A stretch of 64,000 nucleotides of DNA from Hsuehochloa calcarea. Taxonomy: Eukaryota > Streptophyta > Magnoliopsida > Poales > Poaceae. How positions within the stretch are numbered: position 1 is the first letter of the stretch; the number at the start of each line of letters is the position of its first letter. The translations under genes were made by a program, and so were the position numbers. The notes under the pieces are model-generated. The model had not been told where the DNA came from and did not search any database. It saw nothing but the letters and a program-made list of their open reading frames with translations. This document shows, piece after piece, positions 54,501-59,333 of this stretch. The stretch is from NCBI GenBank assembly GCA_036346395.1, contig CM070609.1, positions 47,192,777 through 47,256,776 of the forward strand, in the 5' to 3' direction.

Positions 54501-55609
54501 ATCGTCTGCTCCATGAAAATGATGGATCTGCTTTGAAAGCGCAAGGGGATGCTGCATTCCAGGAAAAGGATTATGCTCATGCATCGGCTCTCTGTACTAT
54601 GGTAAATTCTTGCATCATATATCTCTTCATTAGTTTTAAGTTGCTGATATCAATCCGCCTTTTTTTTTTTGCTTAATTGGTGTCTACTGACCAGTGGCTA
54701 TATATCGGTGCATCCTGAGGAATTCAATAAATTAGTGCTAGGTTACCTTACGATATATTCATTTCTTTTTATTTCAGCATGCAATCATATGGAAGTTCCC
54801 AAGGAAGCAAATAAATATGCTGTTCATGCATGTTCCAGAACTGGGTGCTCTACTTTTGAAAAACTTCGATTTGCCACCTTGGTCGCAAATTTATTGTTAG
54901 AAGGATCAATACATTTATCTGTACATGCTCAATATTTGACTAATGTTTGAATATGTTTTTTTAAGACAAGAAAGTGCTTAATATCTACTGAAAGTATATT
55001 TGCATATTTTATGATTAACTATAAATAGTGTCATTTACGGTCTAACATGATCTTTGGTGGGATATCATTTGATGGCGTCAGGCCATGGAGAATGGCCCTG
55101 ATGATTCAACCCTGTATGCAAAGAGGAGCCTTTGCTGGCTGCATATGGGTGAAAAAGATAAGGCTTTGGATGATGCTAATACCTACAAAGATATGGTACC
55201 GGATTTATCAAATTCCTGCTATGAGCAAGGAGCAGCTCTGATACTGATGAAGGTGAACTGTGATAGCAAGTTGCACTGGTATTTGATTTTTCACAATCTG
55301 TTGTATTCCCTTGTCATGTATTGATGTTTGCGTCTTTAGGAGTATGGCCAAGCATGCAAAGCACTAATATCTGGCTTGAACTTGGATTTTGGAAGTGGCC
55401 CGACTCGCGAAGCATCCAGGTAACCTCTGCTCTTTGCTTTAGTTCTTTACTTGGCAATGTTTGCTAGGATAGCTCGAGGTTTCTATTTAATTTTTTTAAT
55501 AGATTGTTCAAATATGCTATGATTGGTTAGATGTCTTCTTAGTAGTTTGTACTTGGACTTGTGCTACAATTAACTTCTGACTAAAACTTGCAGGGAGGAG
55601 CATCCGTGA
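12392..55609 (+). CDS. Ankyrin-repeat and TPR-like protein, 11 exons, 455 aa
   Basis: Coding exons are 12392-12572, 12685-12864, 13769-13903, 25873-26012, 38052-38138, 38297-38419, 54175-54327, 54500-54601, 55082-55252, 55340-55419 and 55594-55609. All ten introns are GT-AG, phases agree, and the 1368 nt form one open frame ending in TGA. After a Ser/Gln-rich N-terminus (residues 1-45), about seven ankyrin repeats run from about 88 to 310 (for example GPLHMAAWAGRLEMCKFLI and TPLVVAANDGLADCIKCLLE). TPR-like helices fill about 340-440 (ALKAQGDAAFQEKDYAHA, LYAKRSLCWLHMGEKDKAL). There is no signal peptide or membrane segment, so it is probably a soluble nuclear or cytoplasmic adaptor. Both repeat types bind proteins; the partner is unknown. 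The ankyrin-plus-TPR arrangement is a known plant family. Introns 3, 4 and 6 are swollen to 12.0, 12.0 and 15.8 kb by nested transposons, yet the coding sequence shows no damage. Confidence 0.9.
12685..12864 (+). CDS. Exon 2 of the ankyrin-TPR gene
   Basis: Acceptor GCAG|AGCTGG, donor GATG|GTAATT. It encodes an Ala-rich helix and the first clear ankyrin repeat (GPLHMAAWAGRLEMCKFLI). It is GC-rich, as is usual for first exons of grass genes. Intron 1 upstream is only 112 bp. Confidence 0.88.
13769..13903 (+). CDS. Exon 3 of the ankyrin-TPR gene
   Basis: Acceptor GCTAG|GTGTGA, donor CAAG|GTTCTC. It encodes one full ankyrin repeat (VTPLIFAIYGSGSTAVVRLL) and the start of the next (LTALHTATFQ). 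Confidence 0.9.
13904..14028 (+). other. Intron 3, left remnant
   Basis: Original intron sequence before the Gypsy insertion. It ends TTCATC; the right flank after the element begins TCAGC, a 4-of-5 match for the target duplication. Confidence 0.7.
14029..14492 (-). repeat. 3' LTR of the intron 3 Gypsy element
   Basis: A 464-bp copy, similar to 24247-24732 over most of its length (shared AACTTCCGAAATACAATTG, CCATAACA end). The outer parts differ: the segment at about 14367-14460 is replaced or expanded relative to the partner. The LTRs are clearly not identical, so this is an older insertion than the Copia element nested inside it. Confidence 0.85.
14493..17980 (-). pseudogene. Gypsy polyprotein: end of gag, protease, RT, RNase H, integrase
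   Basis: Read from 17980 leftward. A zinc knuckle (CYNYPAKFSRDHTC) has its second Cys changed to Tyr. The protease at about 17640 reads VASGSTHNFL, where the catalytic Asp expected before SGS is Ala. RT spans about 16720-17200 (FTKLDLQSGYHQIQMHPAD, MPFGLTNALAIFQALMN); at about 16727-16740 a one-base loss breaks the FxDD catalytic motif. RNase H follows (VFLGLTGYYRKFIKDYG, AYERELIRLVKAI). Integrase has an HHCC-type finger at 15524-15814 and a core at 15040-15492 (SDRDPVFTSSFWSKIF, HPQSDGQTEVVN). A chromodomain-like tail (ILIRWDDRPTTEASWL) is near 14600. Several frameshifts separate these, so the element cannot move by itself. Confidence 0.85.
17981..18199 (-). repeat. 3' LTR of the nested Copia element
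   Basis: 219 bp, TGATAGCGTG...CTCTAACA on the + strand; matches 23118-23336 base for base as far as I can read. Confidence 0.92.
18200..21650 (-). pseudogene. Copia pol: protease, integrase, RT, RNase H, nearly intact but frameshifted
   Basis: The protease starts near 21620 (WVMDSGASSHMTP, catalytic DSGA present). GAG-pre-integrase and integrase run from about 21300 to 20500 (TWHRRLGHPGHEALSKL, FDLIHCDLW, IQCDNGREFDN, SQNGKAERM), with the D, D, E triad visible. The frame shifts near 20530 and resumes (HLRVFGCACYPNMSA). RT lies at about 19950-18960 (RRAMEEEYGALLSNTTWDLV, HQLDVKNAFLHG, NKSLYGLKQAPRAWYSRF, LLLYVDDIVL) with one more frame change near 19370. RNase H is at 18400-18650 (EAEYRAVANGV). 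Catalytic residues are present; only indels stop it being one polyprotein. Confidence 0.85.
21650..23050 (-). pseudogene. Copia gag of the nested element, frameshifted
   Basis: The N-terminal core at 22515-22904 contains LVLLTLERYALADTP and ALVPMVLEPLSSHYNRWRDL. It continues after a frame change (AWITVEAQFLGNHEARALRL, 22354-22520), and after another change as VLNVLRGLNEKFAHMKAHF and PSFDEVRNDLILEEI (about 22150-22330). The rest is Pro/Ala-rich, and I see no clear zinc knuckle. The three frames are adjacent and in order, so the breaks are small indels rather than rearrangement. Long open readings crossing the LTR into the Gypsy gag at 23337 onward are accidental. Confidence 0.75.
23118..23336 (-). 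repeat. 5' LTR of the nested Copia element
   Basis: 219 bp, identical by eye to 17981-18199; the primer-binding site lies directly to its left on the + strand. Confidence 0.92.
23342..24211 (-). pseudogene. Gypsy gag, 5' two-thirds
   Basis: The start codon is at 24209-24211, 20 bp inside the primer-binding site. The N-terminus reads MSGDDPEAQAAPAHGRDD, followed by a coiled-coil-like segment (LNQILAKLSTLNHRLDIHD) and the retrotransposon gag core (FPTYSADEDPMPWLYRCDIF, FFQGQRTMEEKDWLATYHLT). It continues with frame breaks to 23342, where the Copia insertion separates it from the zinc-knuckle part at about 17700-17980. Confidence 0.8.
24247..24732 (-). repeat. 5' LTR of the intron 3 Gypsy element
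   Basis: 486 bp, TGTTACGGC...GAGTCCATAACA on the + strand, next to the primer-binding site. It contains a short tandem duplication (CCAGAACGTGTTGTTGC twice, about 24617-24662) absent from the partner LTR. Confidence 0.88.
24733..25087 (+). other. Intron 3, unique segment
   Basis: AT-rich intron sequence between the Gypsy element and the solo LTR. I see no gene or RNA feature. Confidence 0.6.
25088..25471 (-). mobile_element. Solo LTR in intron 3 (384 bp)
   Basis: TG...CA bounded (TGTAATGATCCTTAG to GCGCATGACA on the + strand), with a perfect CACAG duplication at 25083-25087 and 25472-25476. The minus strand ends GATCATTACA and has a TATAAGATGGGC box about 210 bp upstream of that end, so the LTR is probably minus-oriented and Gypsy-type. 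It has no internal region. Confidence 0.75.
25873..26012 (+). CDS. Exon 4 of the ankyrin-TPR gene
   Basis: Acceptor ATCCAG|ATAACT, donor CAGAT|GTAATA. It encodes the end of ankyrin repeat 3 (CEIAELLLSRGAYVD) and repeat 4 (APLHVAAEDGNGRMLELLL). Confidence 0.9.
26013..26810 (+). other. Intron 4, left remnant
   Basis: About 800 bp of ordinary intron sequence before the Copia insertion. I see no recognisable feature. Confidence 0.6.
26811..26915 (+). repeat. 5' LTR of the intron 4 Copia element
   Basis: 105 bp, TGTTAGATATG...TTCATTCCAGCA. The primer-binding site follows at 26916. Confidence 0.88.
27446..31191 (+). pseudogene. Copia gag, protease and integrase of the intron 4 element
   Basis: Gag starts at 27446 (MATTGGSFAIPLPSIRFDRT) and continues with FREWVVHTRIHLNNQRLWG, ALEEALGLYQYELHAYEMA and EFETVRAQLLTRHPRPSLVE, where the hAT insertion at 28168 cuts it. 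The protease near 29440 reads WILDPGASFHVTP, with Pro after the catalytic Asp where Ser is usual. Integrase fragments follow (FVSKGCHRYYVIFIDDYS near 30080). RT begins at about 31130 (EDIAALERAGTWDL) and is cut by the inner Copia at 31192. There are many stops and frameshifts. Confidence 0.8.
28168..29040. mobile_element. Non-autonomous hAT element (873 bp) in Copia gag
   Basis: The termini are CATGGTTATTAAGGCG on the left and, inverted, CATGCTTATTAAGGCG on the right, with a perfect 8-bp duplication GTGCAGCT (28160-28167 and 29041-29048). The first 85 bp nearly match the left end of the transposase-bearing element at 40052, so it belongs to the same family. The inside is a Pro/Ser/Arg-rich GC stretch with no transposase; long open readings through it are not genes. 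Confidence 0.9.
31192..31361 (+). repeat. 5' LTR of the inner intron 4 Copia
   Basis: 170 bp, TGTTAAGAG...CAATGTTTAACA; matches 36186-36355 base for base as read. Confidence 0.92.
32095..36172 (+). pseudogene. Copia gag-pol of the inner element, multiply broken
   Basis: Gag begins at 32095 and has the UBN2 core (LDRSVEEYYCAFTHITGPLE, YQFVMGLRSEFEP) and a zinc-knuckle region near 32815. Protease remnants lie near 33050-33250, GAG-pre-integrase near 33490 (KKWHHRLGHL), and integrase at 33600-34000 in fragments. RT runs from 34680 (EPSTYQEAVSVPEWQLAMTE, GTWDLVPLPSGAVPITCKW, then MDVKNAFLHGDLHEEVYMQP) through a damaged YVDD region near 35245. RNase H is near 35800 (SRSSAEAELRALA). Frame changes occur every few hundred bases, mostly one- or two-base gaps. 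The stop is about 36170. Confidence 0.82.
36186..36355 (+). repeat. 3' LTR of the inner intron 4 Copia
   Basis: 170 bp, identical by eye to the 5' LTR; followed by the ACTTG duplication. Confidence 0.92.
36356..37755 (+). pseudogene. RT and RNase H remainder of the intron 4 Copia
   Basis: Continues the RT cut at 31191: VTPITCKWVYKIKTCSDG, LVAYGFQQEYGLDYDETF, SQLDLKNAFFNGELREVYMQ, then LLYVDDMIITGDDS near 36815. RNase H is at 37350-37560 (QTAVSRSSAEAELRAIALLT). There are in-frame stops at 36856 and 36972. The final stop is near 37753. Confidence 0.8.
37773..37877 (+). repeat. 3' LTR of the intron 4 Copia element
   Basis: 105 bp, TGTTAGATATG...TTCATTCCAACA; diverged from the 5' partner. Confidence 0.88.
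38052..38138 (+). CDS. Exon 5 of the ankyrin-TPR gene
   Basis: Acceptor CCCAG|CCTAAC, donor TTAAG|GTGTGT, phase 0 at both ends. It encodes PNRVVRLFYTPLTVAIFASS and the following helix of ankyrin repeat 5. Confidence 0.88.
38297..38419 (+). CDS. Exon 6 of the ankyrin-TPR gene
   Basis: Acceptor TTCAG|GCTGGC, donor GATGAA|GTGAGT. It encodes AGADVNAGR and ankyrin repeat 6 (TPLVVAANDGLADCIKCLLE, AGADANITDE). Intron 5 upstream is only 158 bp. Confidence 0.9.
38420..39156 (+). other. Intron 6, left remnant
   Basis: Original intron DNA. A TGCACTGCACTGTACTGTAC simple run lies at about 38735; there is nothing else I can name. Confidence 0.55.
39157..39278 (+). repeat. 5' LTR of the intron 6 Copia element
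   Basis: 122 bp, TGTTAGAGATA...TTCCTAACA. It differs from the 3' partner at seven positions by hand alignment, all transitions. Confidence 0.88.
40052..44116 (-). mobile_element. hAT transposon carrying its own transposase (4065 bp)
   Basis: The left terminus is CATGGTTATTAAGGCG and the right, inverted, CATTGTTATCAAGGCG (two mismatches in 16). A perfect 8-bp duplication CATGCGAG lies at 40044-40051 and 44117-44124. The subterminal regions are rich in GGCGA/CGCCTTA motifs. It carries a multi-exon transposase on the minus strand. The 873-bp element at 28168-29040 shares its ends and is presumably mobilised by the same enzyme family. Confidence 0.93.
40631..43336 (-). pseudogene. hAT transposase (BED finger, DUF659, dimerisation domain), lightly damaged
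   Basis: The start is at 43334-43336 (MASASIASSEAGYDPKTDPK), followed by a BED-type finger with CILC (VMCILCNTPMHGGIKRLKEY). An acidic linker (about 43030) and a Lys-rich stretch follow. The DUF659 core at 42078-42551 reads VVQVVTDNGTNYKAAGKLLM and TLFWSPCAAHCLDLMLEDIA. The hAT core continues at 41782-42081 (SESWTKIKLSKTEAGMHVTN). The dimerisation region is near 41300-41380 (NWSTFEF), apparently split by a short intron with donor GTGAGT and resuming at about 41175. An acidic tail (LDEQEQGSDSGNEEDEEEDP) ends near 40635. A +1 frame error near 42655 leads to a stop, so this copy is probably inactive unless an intron skips it. The domain names are from family knowledge. Confidence 0.8.
45341..45670 (+). 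repeat. 5' LTR of the inner intron 6 Copia
   Basis: 330 bp, TGATGAATAAG...GCGAGTAACA. It contains a TATAAATATG box near 45529 and three or four tandem copies of a roughly 22-27 bp unit (AAGATCTTGACTGTCATAGG) at 45385-45490. Confidence 0.9.
46380..50462 (+). pseudogene. GC-rich Copia gag-pol, heavily decayed
   Basis: Recognisable pieces in order: gag near 46370 (RVAYLTKTNYVEWAAVMRVK) and 46510-46700 (KRIAKEAWDAIAAKTH, VDDFVLRLNTLLSRCD); integrase near 47945 (YFLPLVDDLSRYMWVMVLGG); a C-terminal integrase part near 48280 (YILNLSPTKALRWRDADEAW); RT near 49150 (IIKHKARLVARGFMRQRG) and 49280-49430 (HHMDAKSAFLNGDLKEEAYV, LRKALYGLRRAPRAR). RNase H traces lie near 50100. The frame changes many times. 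GC content is far above the flanking Copia, a lineage property rather than foreign origin. Confidence 0.72.
50469..50856 (+). repeat. 3' LTR of the inner intron 6 Copia
   Basis: 388 bp, the same ends as the 5' LTR, but with an enlarged repeat section (AAGATCTTG and GTCATAGGA units between 50520 and 50690) that accounts for its extra length. Confidence 0.9.
50857..53798 (+). pseudogene. Integrase, RT and RNase H of the intron 6 Copia
   Basis: A GAG-pre-integrase remnant and integrase lie at 51170-51600 (LNLVHSDVWGPAPFISKGGH, YYIIFIDDFSRHTWIYFMSS), with the Glu region near 51550 in another frame. RT is at 52487-53035: YGRDYDETFALVAHM, SQLDVKNAFLNGELREQVYM, LRRSLYGLKQTPRAWFERFF, LLLYVDDMIITGDDSEYIVF; this is the best preserved Copia RT in the window. 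It continues after a frame change (DPTRYRYLVGSLVYLAVTRP, 53130-53200). RNase H remnants run to 53540. The stop is near 53796, just before the polypurine tract GAGGGGGTG. Confidence 0.82.
53812..53948 (+). repeat. 3' LTR of the intron 6 Copia, with a duplicated start
   Basis: The 122-bp LTR proper is 53827-53948. The 15 bp before it (TGTTAGAGATATATA) repeat the LTR start, giving two tandem TGTTAGAGAT openings. Confidence 0.88.
54175..54327 (+). CDS. Exon 7 of the ankyrin-TPR gene
   Basis: Acceptor TAACAG|AGCGGT, donor ACACAG|GTATGA, phase 0. It encodes ankyrin repeat 7 (MPLEIAAIHGWKECVEILF) and the linker toward the TPR region (WSIDGIIQHAEFGSS). Confidence 0.9.
54500..54601 (+). CDS. Exon 8 of the ankyrin-TPR gene
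   Basis: Acceptor TTTAG|GATCGT, donor CTATG|GTAAAT. It encodes the first TPR helix pair (SALKAQGDAAFQEKDYAHAS). Confidence 0.9.
55082..55252 (+). CDS. Exon 9 of the ankyrin-TPR gene
   Basis: Acceptor CGTCAG|GCCATG, donor ATGAAG|GTGAAC. It encodes the second TPR (STLYAKRSLCWLHMGEKDKA) and part of the third (SNSCYEQGAALILMK). Confidence 0.9.
55340..55419 (+). CDS. Exon 10 of the ankyrin-TPR gene
   Basis: Acceptor TTTAG|GAGTAT, donor TCCAG|GTAACC. It encodes the last TPR helix (EYGQACKALISGLNLDFGSG). Confidence 0.87.
55594..55609 (+). CDS. Exon 11 (last coding exon) of the ankyrin-TPR gene
   Basis: Acceptor TTGCAG|GGAGGA. It completes an Arg codon and adds EEHP before TGA at 55607-55609; the exon continues as 3' UTR. 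Confidence 0.82.
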
Positions 55610-56420
55610 AGAAAGGTTAGTTGTTACTGCACGGGCAAGATAGCATCCTGGGAAGCTGAAGCTGTGGGGCTGTGGTTTTGTGGGGTCATGCATTTTCTCT
55701 GAACTTGTCCATGTTTTTGAACAAAACCAAAGCAGCTGAAGATATTACCTAACAGAGATGATGCCCGACTGTGCATATTACATTTACATGTCACTTTTAC
55801 TAAACTACTTAGATCAAACAGGCAACAGCGATGAAAGCCTGAAACCAATGGTAGTGATACAGAAAGTTTTGATGTTGTGGCATTGTAATGAGCCGAGATG
55901 CTGCAGTTTACTTTGATGGCGTATTTTGGAATACGGAGTCCAATTTGTTGCTGCAAGTAATGTATCTCGTTTTTCACGTCTATCCTGCAATGGCAGCGAG
56001 GGCGGTACATATGCTTGCCAGTTGCCACCATGCGTTTGCTGGTTGTTTCCTCTTTTTTTTAATTCATGGCAAATATCAAATGTACCTCCATCTTTCAAAA
56101 CTTCGCCAAAATCAACCTCCAAGCTACAGACACATTGGAATGGGAAGCATAAGGAACTAATAGCGGTAGGTCTAATTTGCAATACATATTCCTTCTGTTT
56201 ATAGAGCACGGTGGTTTACCTACTCTACTGTTACACAAGAAAATGGACTCAACAGAGAATGGGGTGGTGTGAATGTCTTTTTGCGCTACCTGTTTTATAG
56301 GGAAGAAAAATGCACAAATCAGTTCCACACTGATGATTGACATTGTACTATCAAATGAGATGTTATTCAATAATCCTCTGTAAAAAGTGGAAAAGAATGC
56401 GATTTTAAAAGTAAATAGAA
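55610..56420 (+). other. Probable 3' UTR and downstream flank
   Basis: Non-coding sequence after the stop. I could not pick a convincing cleavage site, so the transcript end is open. I see no second gene or structured RNA. Confidence 0.5.
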
Positions 56421-56566
56421 GGTTTGATTTGCACCCATCCAATATTCTAGTACTAGACATGTGCAGTCATTTGACGAGCAGTGTTTCTATAATTTCTCGA
56501 AAGTTGAGGTGCAGTCTTAAATGCAATATCTTTAGTAGTAGAGTAGTGGGTGGTGCAAATCAAACT
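56421..56566. repeat. Short inverted repeat, possible MITE remnant
   Basis: Arms GTTTGATTTGCACC (56422-56435) and GGTGCAAATCAAAC (56552-56565), 14 bp perfect, spaced 116 bp, with weaker complementarity inward. The flanks show no clear duplication, so it may be an eroded MITE or chance. Confidence 0.35.
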
Positions 56567-56591
56567 CTTGAAGTTTTGTGGAAGATCTCAT

Positions 56592-56620
56592 CTGTTTGTT
56601 TGTTTGTTTGTTTTTTTTGG
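56592..56620. repeat. (TTTG)n microsatellite with T run
   Basis: About four TGTT units followed by a T run. Confidence 0.8.
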
Positions 56621-56844
56621 CTGCCGAAGAATGGTTGGGCCATCATTTGCAGTTCCGCTGCTGCTAGCTTCACAGTAGTTACCAAATCTGATGACAATGT
56701 GCAACTAACGTGCTTAAGCTTAAACGTCTAACTTATAATCAAGCTAAGTACAAATAAACATAATTAAATAAGAATATGATATAGCCTCAAGATCTTACTA
56801 GGTTTTCACAAACATCAGACAACTTCACCTTCATTGGGTAGTTG

Positions 56845-56993
56845 CAGGGGTGGATCTGGGCATTGGACCTCCAGGGCAATGGCCCGAGGCCCAGAGTGAA
56901 ATTAATATATTAAATTTAGCAAAAAAAAAATTGATATGGGCCAAAAGTAGCTGGTTAGGTCAGAGGCTTGACCCATGGCTGACTACGCCACTG
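56845..56993. mobile_element. hAT-type MITE (149 bp)
   Basis: A perfect 8-bp duplication GGTAGTTG (56837-56844 and 56994-57001) flanks imperfect terminal inverted repeats: CAGGGGTGGATCTGG on the left, CAGTGGCGTAGTCAG inverted on the right. CAG(G/T)GGYG termini and an 8-bp duplication are typical of hAT MITEs. It has no coding capacity. Confidence 0.85.
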
Positions 56994-57001
56994 GGTAGTT
57001 G

Positions 57002-58689
57002 GTTATAGGGAACCATATATTGAGTTGCATAATGAAATTGACTAAGGGTCCTACTCTCTCAACAATAAATATTTTTGGTATATTTCATTATTTTTTTACA
57101 TACAATACGAACTAGGTGTTTAATCTGGGTCCACTGAGCCCCAGCCATGGATCTCTAAGGGAGATCCTGTTGTGCTTTCATGGAGAAATGCTTAATCGTA
57201 AAAATTACGTGTCAAAATCTGCCATGTATTTGGAAAATCAAATCTCACACCTTACTGCAGTCTGATTCGGAAGACATGGCATGGCAATCGTTGCCTCCAT
57301 GGCGTCTCCTTAATTCACCTAGGACATTATGGTAACTAGAAAGATATCCCGGCGTTTGAGCAGGAATTTGTAGAAATAAATTTGTTAGGTTGCAATGTTT
57401 GAACAAATCAAGGTGAATTCATGTTTTGTAGAACTGCTTTTAGATAAATCATGTTTAGCTAGCTCTCTTTTTGTAAACCAAGTGGTAAACACATGTATTA
57501 TTGGGTTCCAAATAACTCAACGAATAAAAGAGTGGCAGTGTGAGCGGAACAAACACTAGATACATAACTTTAATCTGATTTGCCAAACAAGCTGCAAGAT
57601 TTATCACAAACCAATATGACAGCACAACAACCGTGACCACAAACTGACCATTTAAGTTACTTCTCTTTTTGAAAAAAATTACATGAATTTATACCGAATT
57701 GCTACCTTACTATCTTTGGAATATCTGCTTTTTTGGATGCCTTATGGAATTGGAATCAAGGGCGGTCGTGGGTCATGGGTGTTCACCTGACACTTTTCTT
57801 TTTTGGCAAAATATCTGGTATATAATAGGTATATTTGATGTATATGTCGTTAGTTAGGCCAAAACTAAATGTGTCAGTAAATGAATTCACCTTGCACTCC
57901 CCACACATTGTGTGCAACCCATGTAACAAATTAGACTCATTTTTCTTCCCACCTCAGCCTACAAACCCTAACCTCTGTTCTCCCTCTCTGATCCTGTGGC
58001 TGTCTGTGTGGCGGGCTTCTCCGGCCTCCAAGTGGTGAACAGGTGGAGATGTAGATTGCAAAGGCGAGTGATGGTTGGGGGCACGGCCCCGCGACGGCAA
58101 GTAAGCATGAGGTGGCATAGGGCAAGCGGGTGGCGGTGCGGCAAACAGGGAGACAGGGAGTGAGCGGCAGGAAGGGAGCAGCGTGGTGACCGGGATGGAG
58201 TGTGACGGCGAGAAGGGAGCAACGCCTCCAGCTCACCGTCATTGTCCTCTCTCTAGATCCAGATGTGCTCCACCCACTCAACTTCTTCTCCTTAACTCTC
58301 CTCTGCTCTGGCTCCAGTTCTTTCTAGAGTCTAGCCTCTGCTTTCTTGGTTCTTTCCTACGGATGTTGTACAAAAGTACAACTTTTGCCTTGGATAATGA
58401 GCAATTAGTTGGGCCATTGTTACATATGTTTAGATGCTATTTTTTTGCTCCATGGAAGGAACATATTACATATAGCTTCCTCTTAGATGGGAGGTTCTTG
58501 CTGATGGGAAAAGAGCAAAAAAAATAGCAGGATCATCAAAGTATGCAACTGTCATTTTTTTTGTTTGAAAAAGAAGGCAGGAGCTATGCCATATTAGATT
58601 GTGGTTGAAGAGTTGTGACACTAGAAAATGCTAAAGGAGAGAAAGTAGAATTTCAAGCGGTGAGTGTATAATGGTGAATAGTTGGAAAA
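57002..58689. other. Intergenic region without a recognised gene
   Basis: AT-rich sequence with a more GC-rich patch (about 57950-58330) that could be an old transposon leader. Short open readings there have no recognisable domain. I see no RNA gene. Confidence 0.5.
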
Positions 58690-59176
58690 CCGTGAACTTG
58701 GAGGATGTACCTTTGGCTAGATAAAATCTTGATGTCTTCCCAGAGGATTTGCACAGAATGCCGCCGGATAGAGATATTGATTTCATCATCAACTTAGTAC
58801 CTGACACAACCTCAATATCTAAGAGACCATACCGGATGTCCACTAATGAGTTAGTTGAGATGAAGAAACATATACGGGAATTGCAAGACATGGTTTTGTC
58901 AGACCCAGTTTGTCATCATGGGGAGCCCCTATTTTGTTTCACCAAGAAGGATGGCATCGTGAGAATATGTGTGGATTACCGATCTCTCAATAAGGTAACC
59001 ATTAAGAATAAGTATCCACTTTCCAGGATTGATGATTTATTTGATCAACTGAAGGGAGCATGAGTGTTTCCAAGATCGATCTACGATCAGGGTATCACTA
59101 GTTGAAGACTCGTCACGGGGATGTGCCCAAGACAACTTTCTCCACTCGATATAGATTGTATGAGTTCACAATTGTC
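58690..59176 (+). pseudogene. Ty3/Gypsy RT fragment, truncated on both sides
   Basis: It reads VPDTTSISKRPYRMSTNELV and ICVDYRSLNKVTIKNKYPLS, ending RIDDLFDQLKGA, then, after one frame change, KIDLRSGYHQLKTRHGDVPK and YRLYEFTIV. This is the N-terminal half of a chromovirus-type Gypsy RT (RIRE2/Tekay-like by memory). The sequence stops matching RT at 59176, before the catalytic region, so the remainder was lost or displaced. It is not part of any element with visible LTRs in this window. Confidence 0.8.
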
Positions 59177-59333
59177 TGACCCTGGCGTTGAATACCCAAA
59201 ATTCTTGTGTGTGTATCATGCTAGTCCCATGATCAGTGGCTAGTACACACATCCACAACATTAACAATCACTTCCATACACAATTCATGCATTAAACATG
59301 GTTTGATAGGTCTTAAACATAAGCAATACATAG
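59177..59333. other. Unassigned segment between the RT scrap and the solo LTR
   Basis: It begins abruptly at TGACCCTGGCG, where the RT similarity ends. It may be part of another repeat continuing after 63874, but I cannot name it. Confidence 0.4.

Noticed and set aside
58183..58527. A 114-codon open reading after the gene
   Set aside because: No recognisable domain, low-complexity start, and no splice or promoter context. It could not be supported as a gene.
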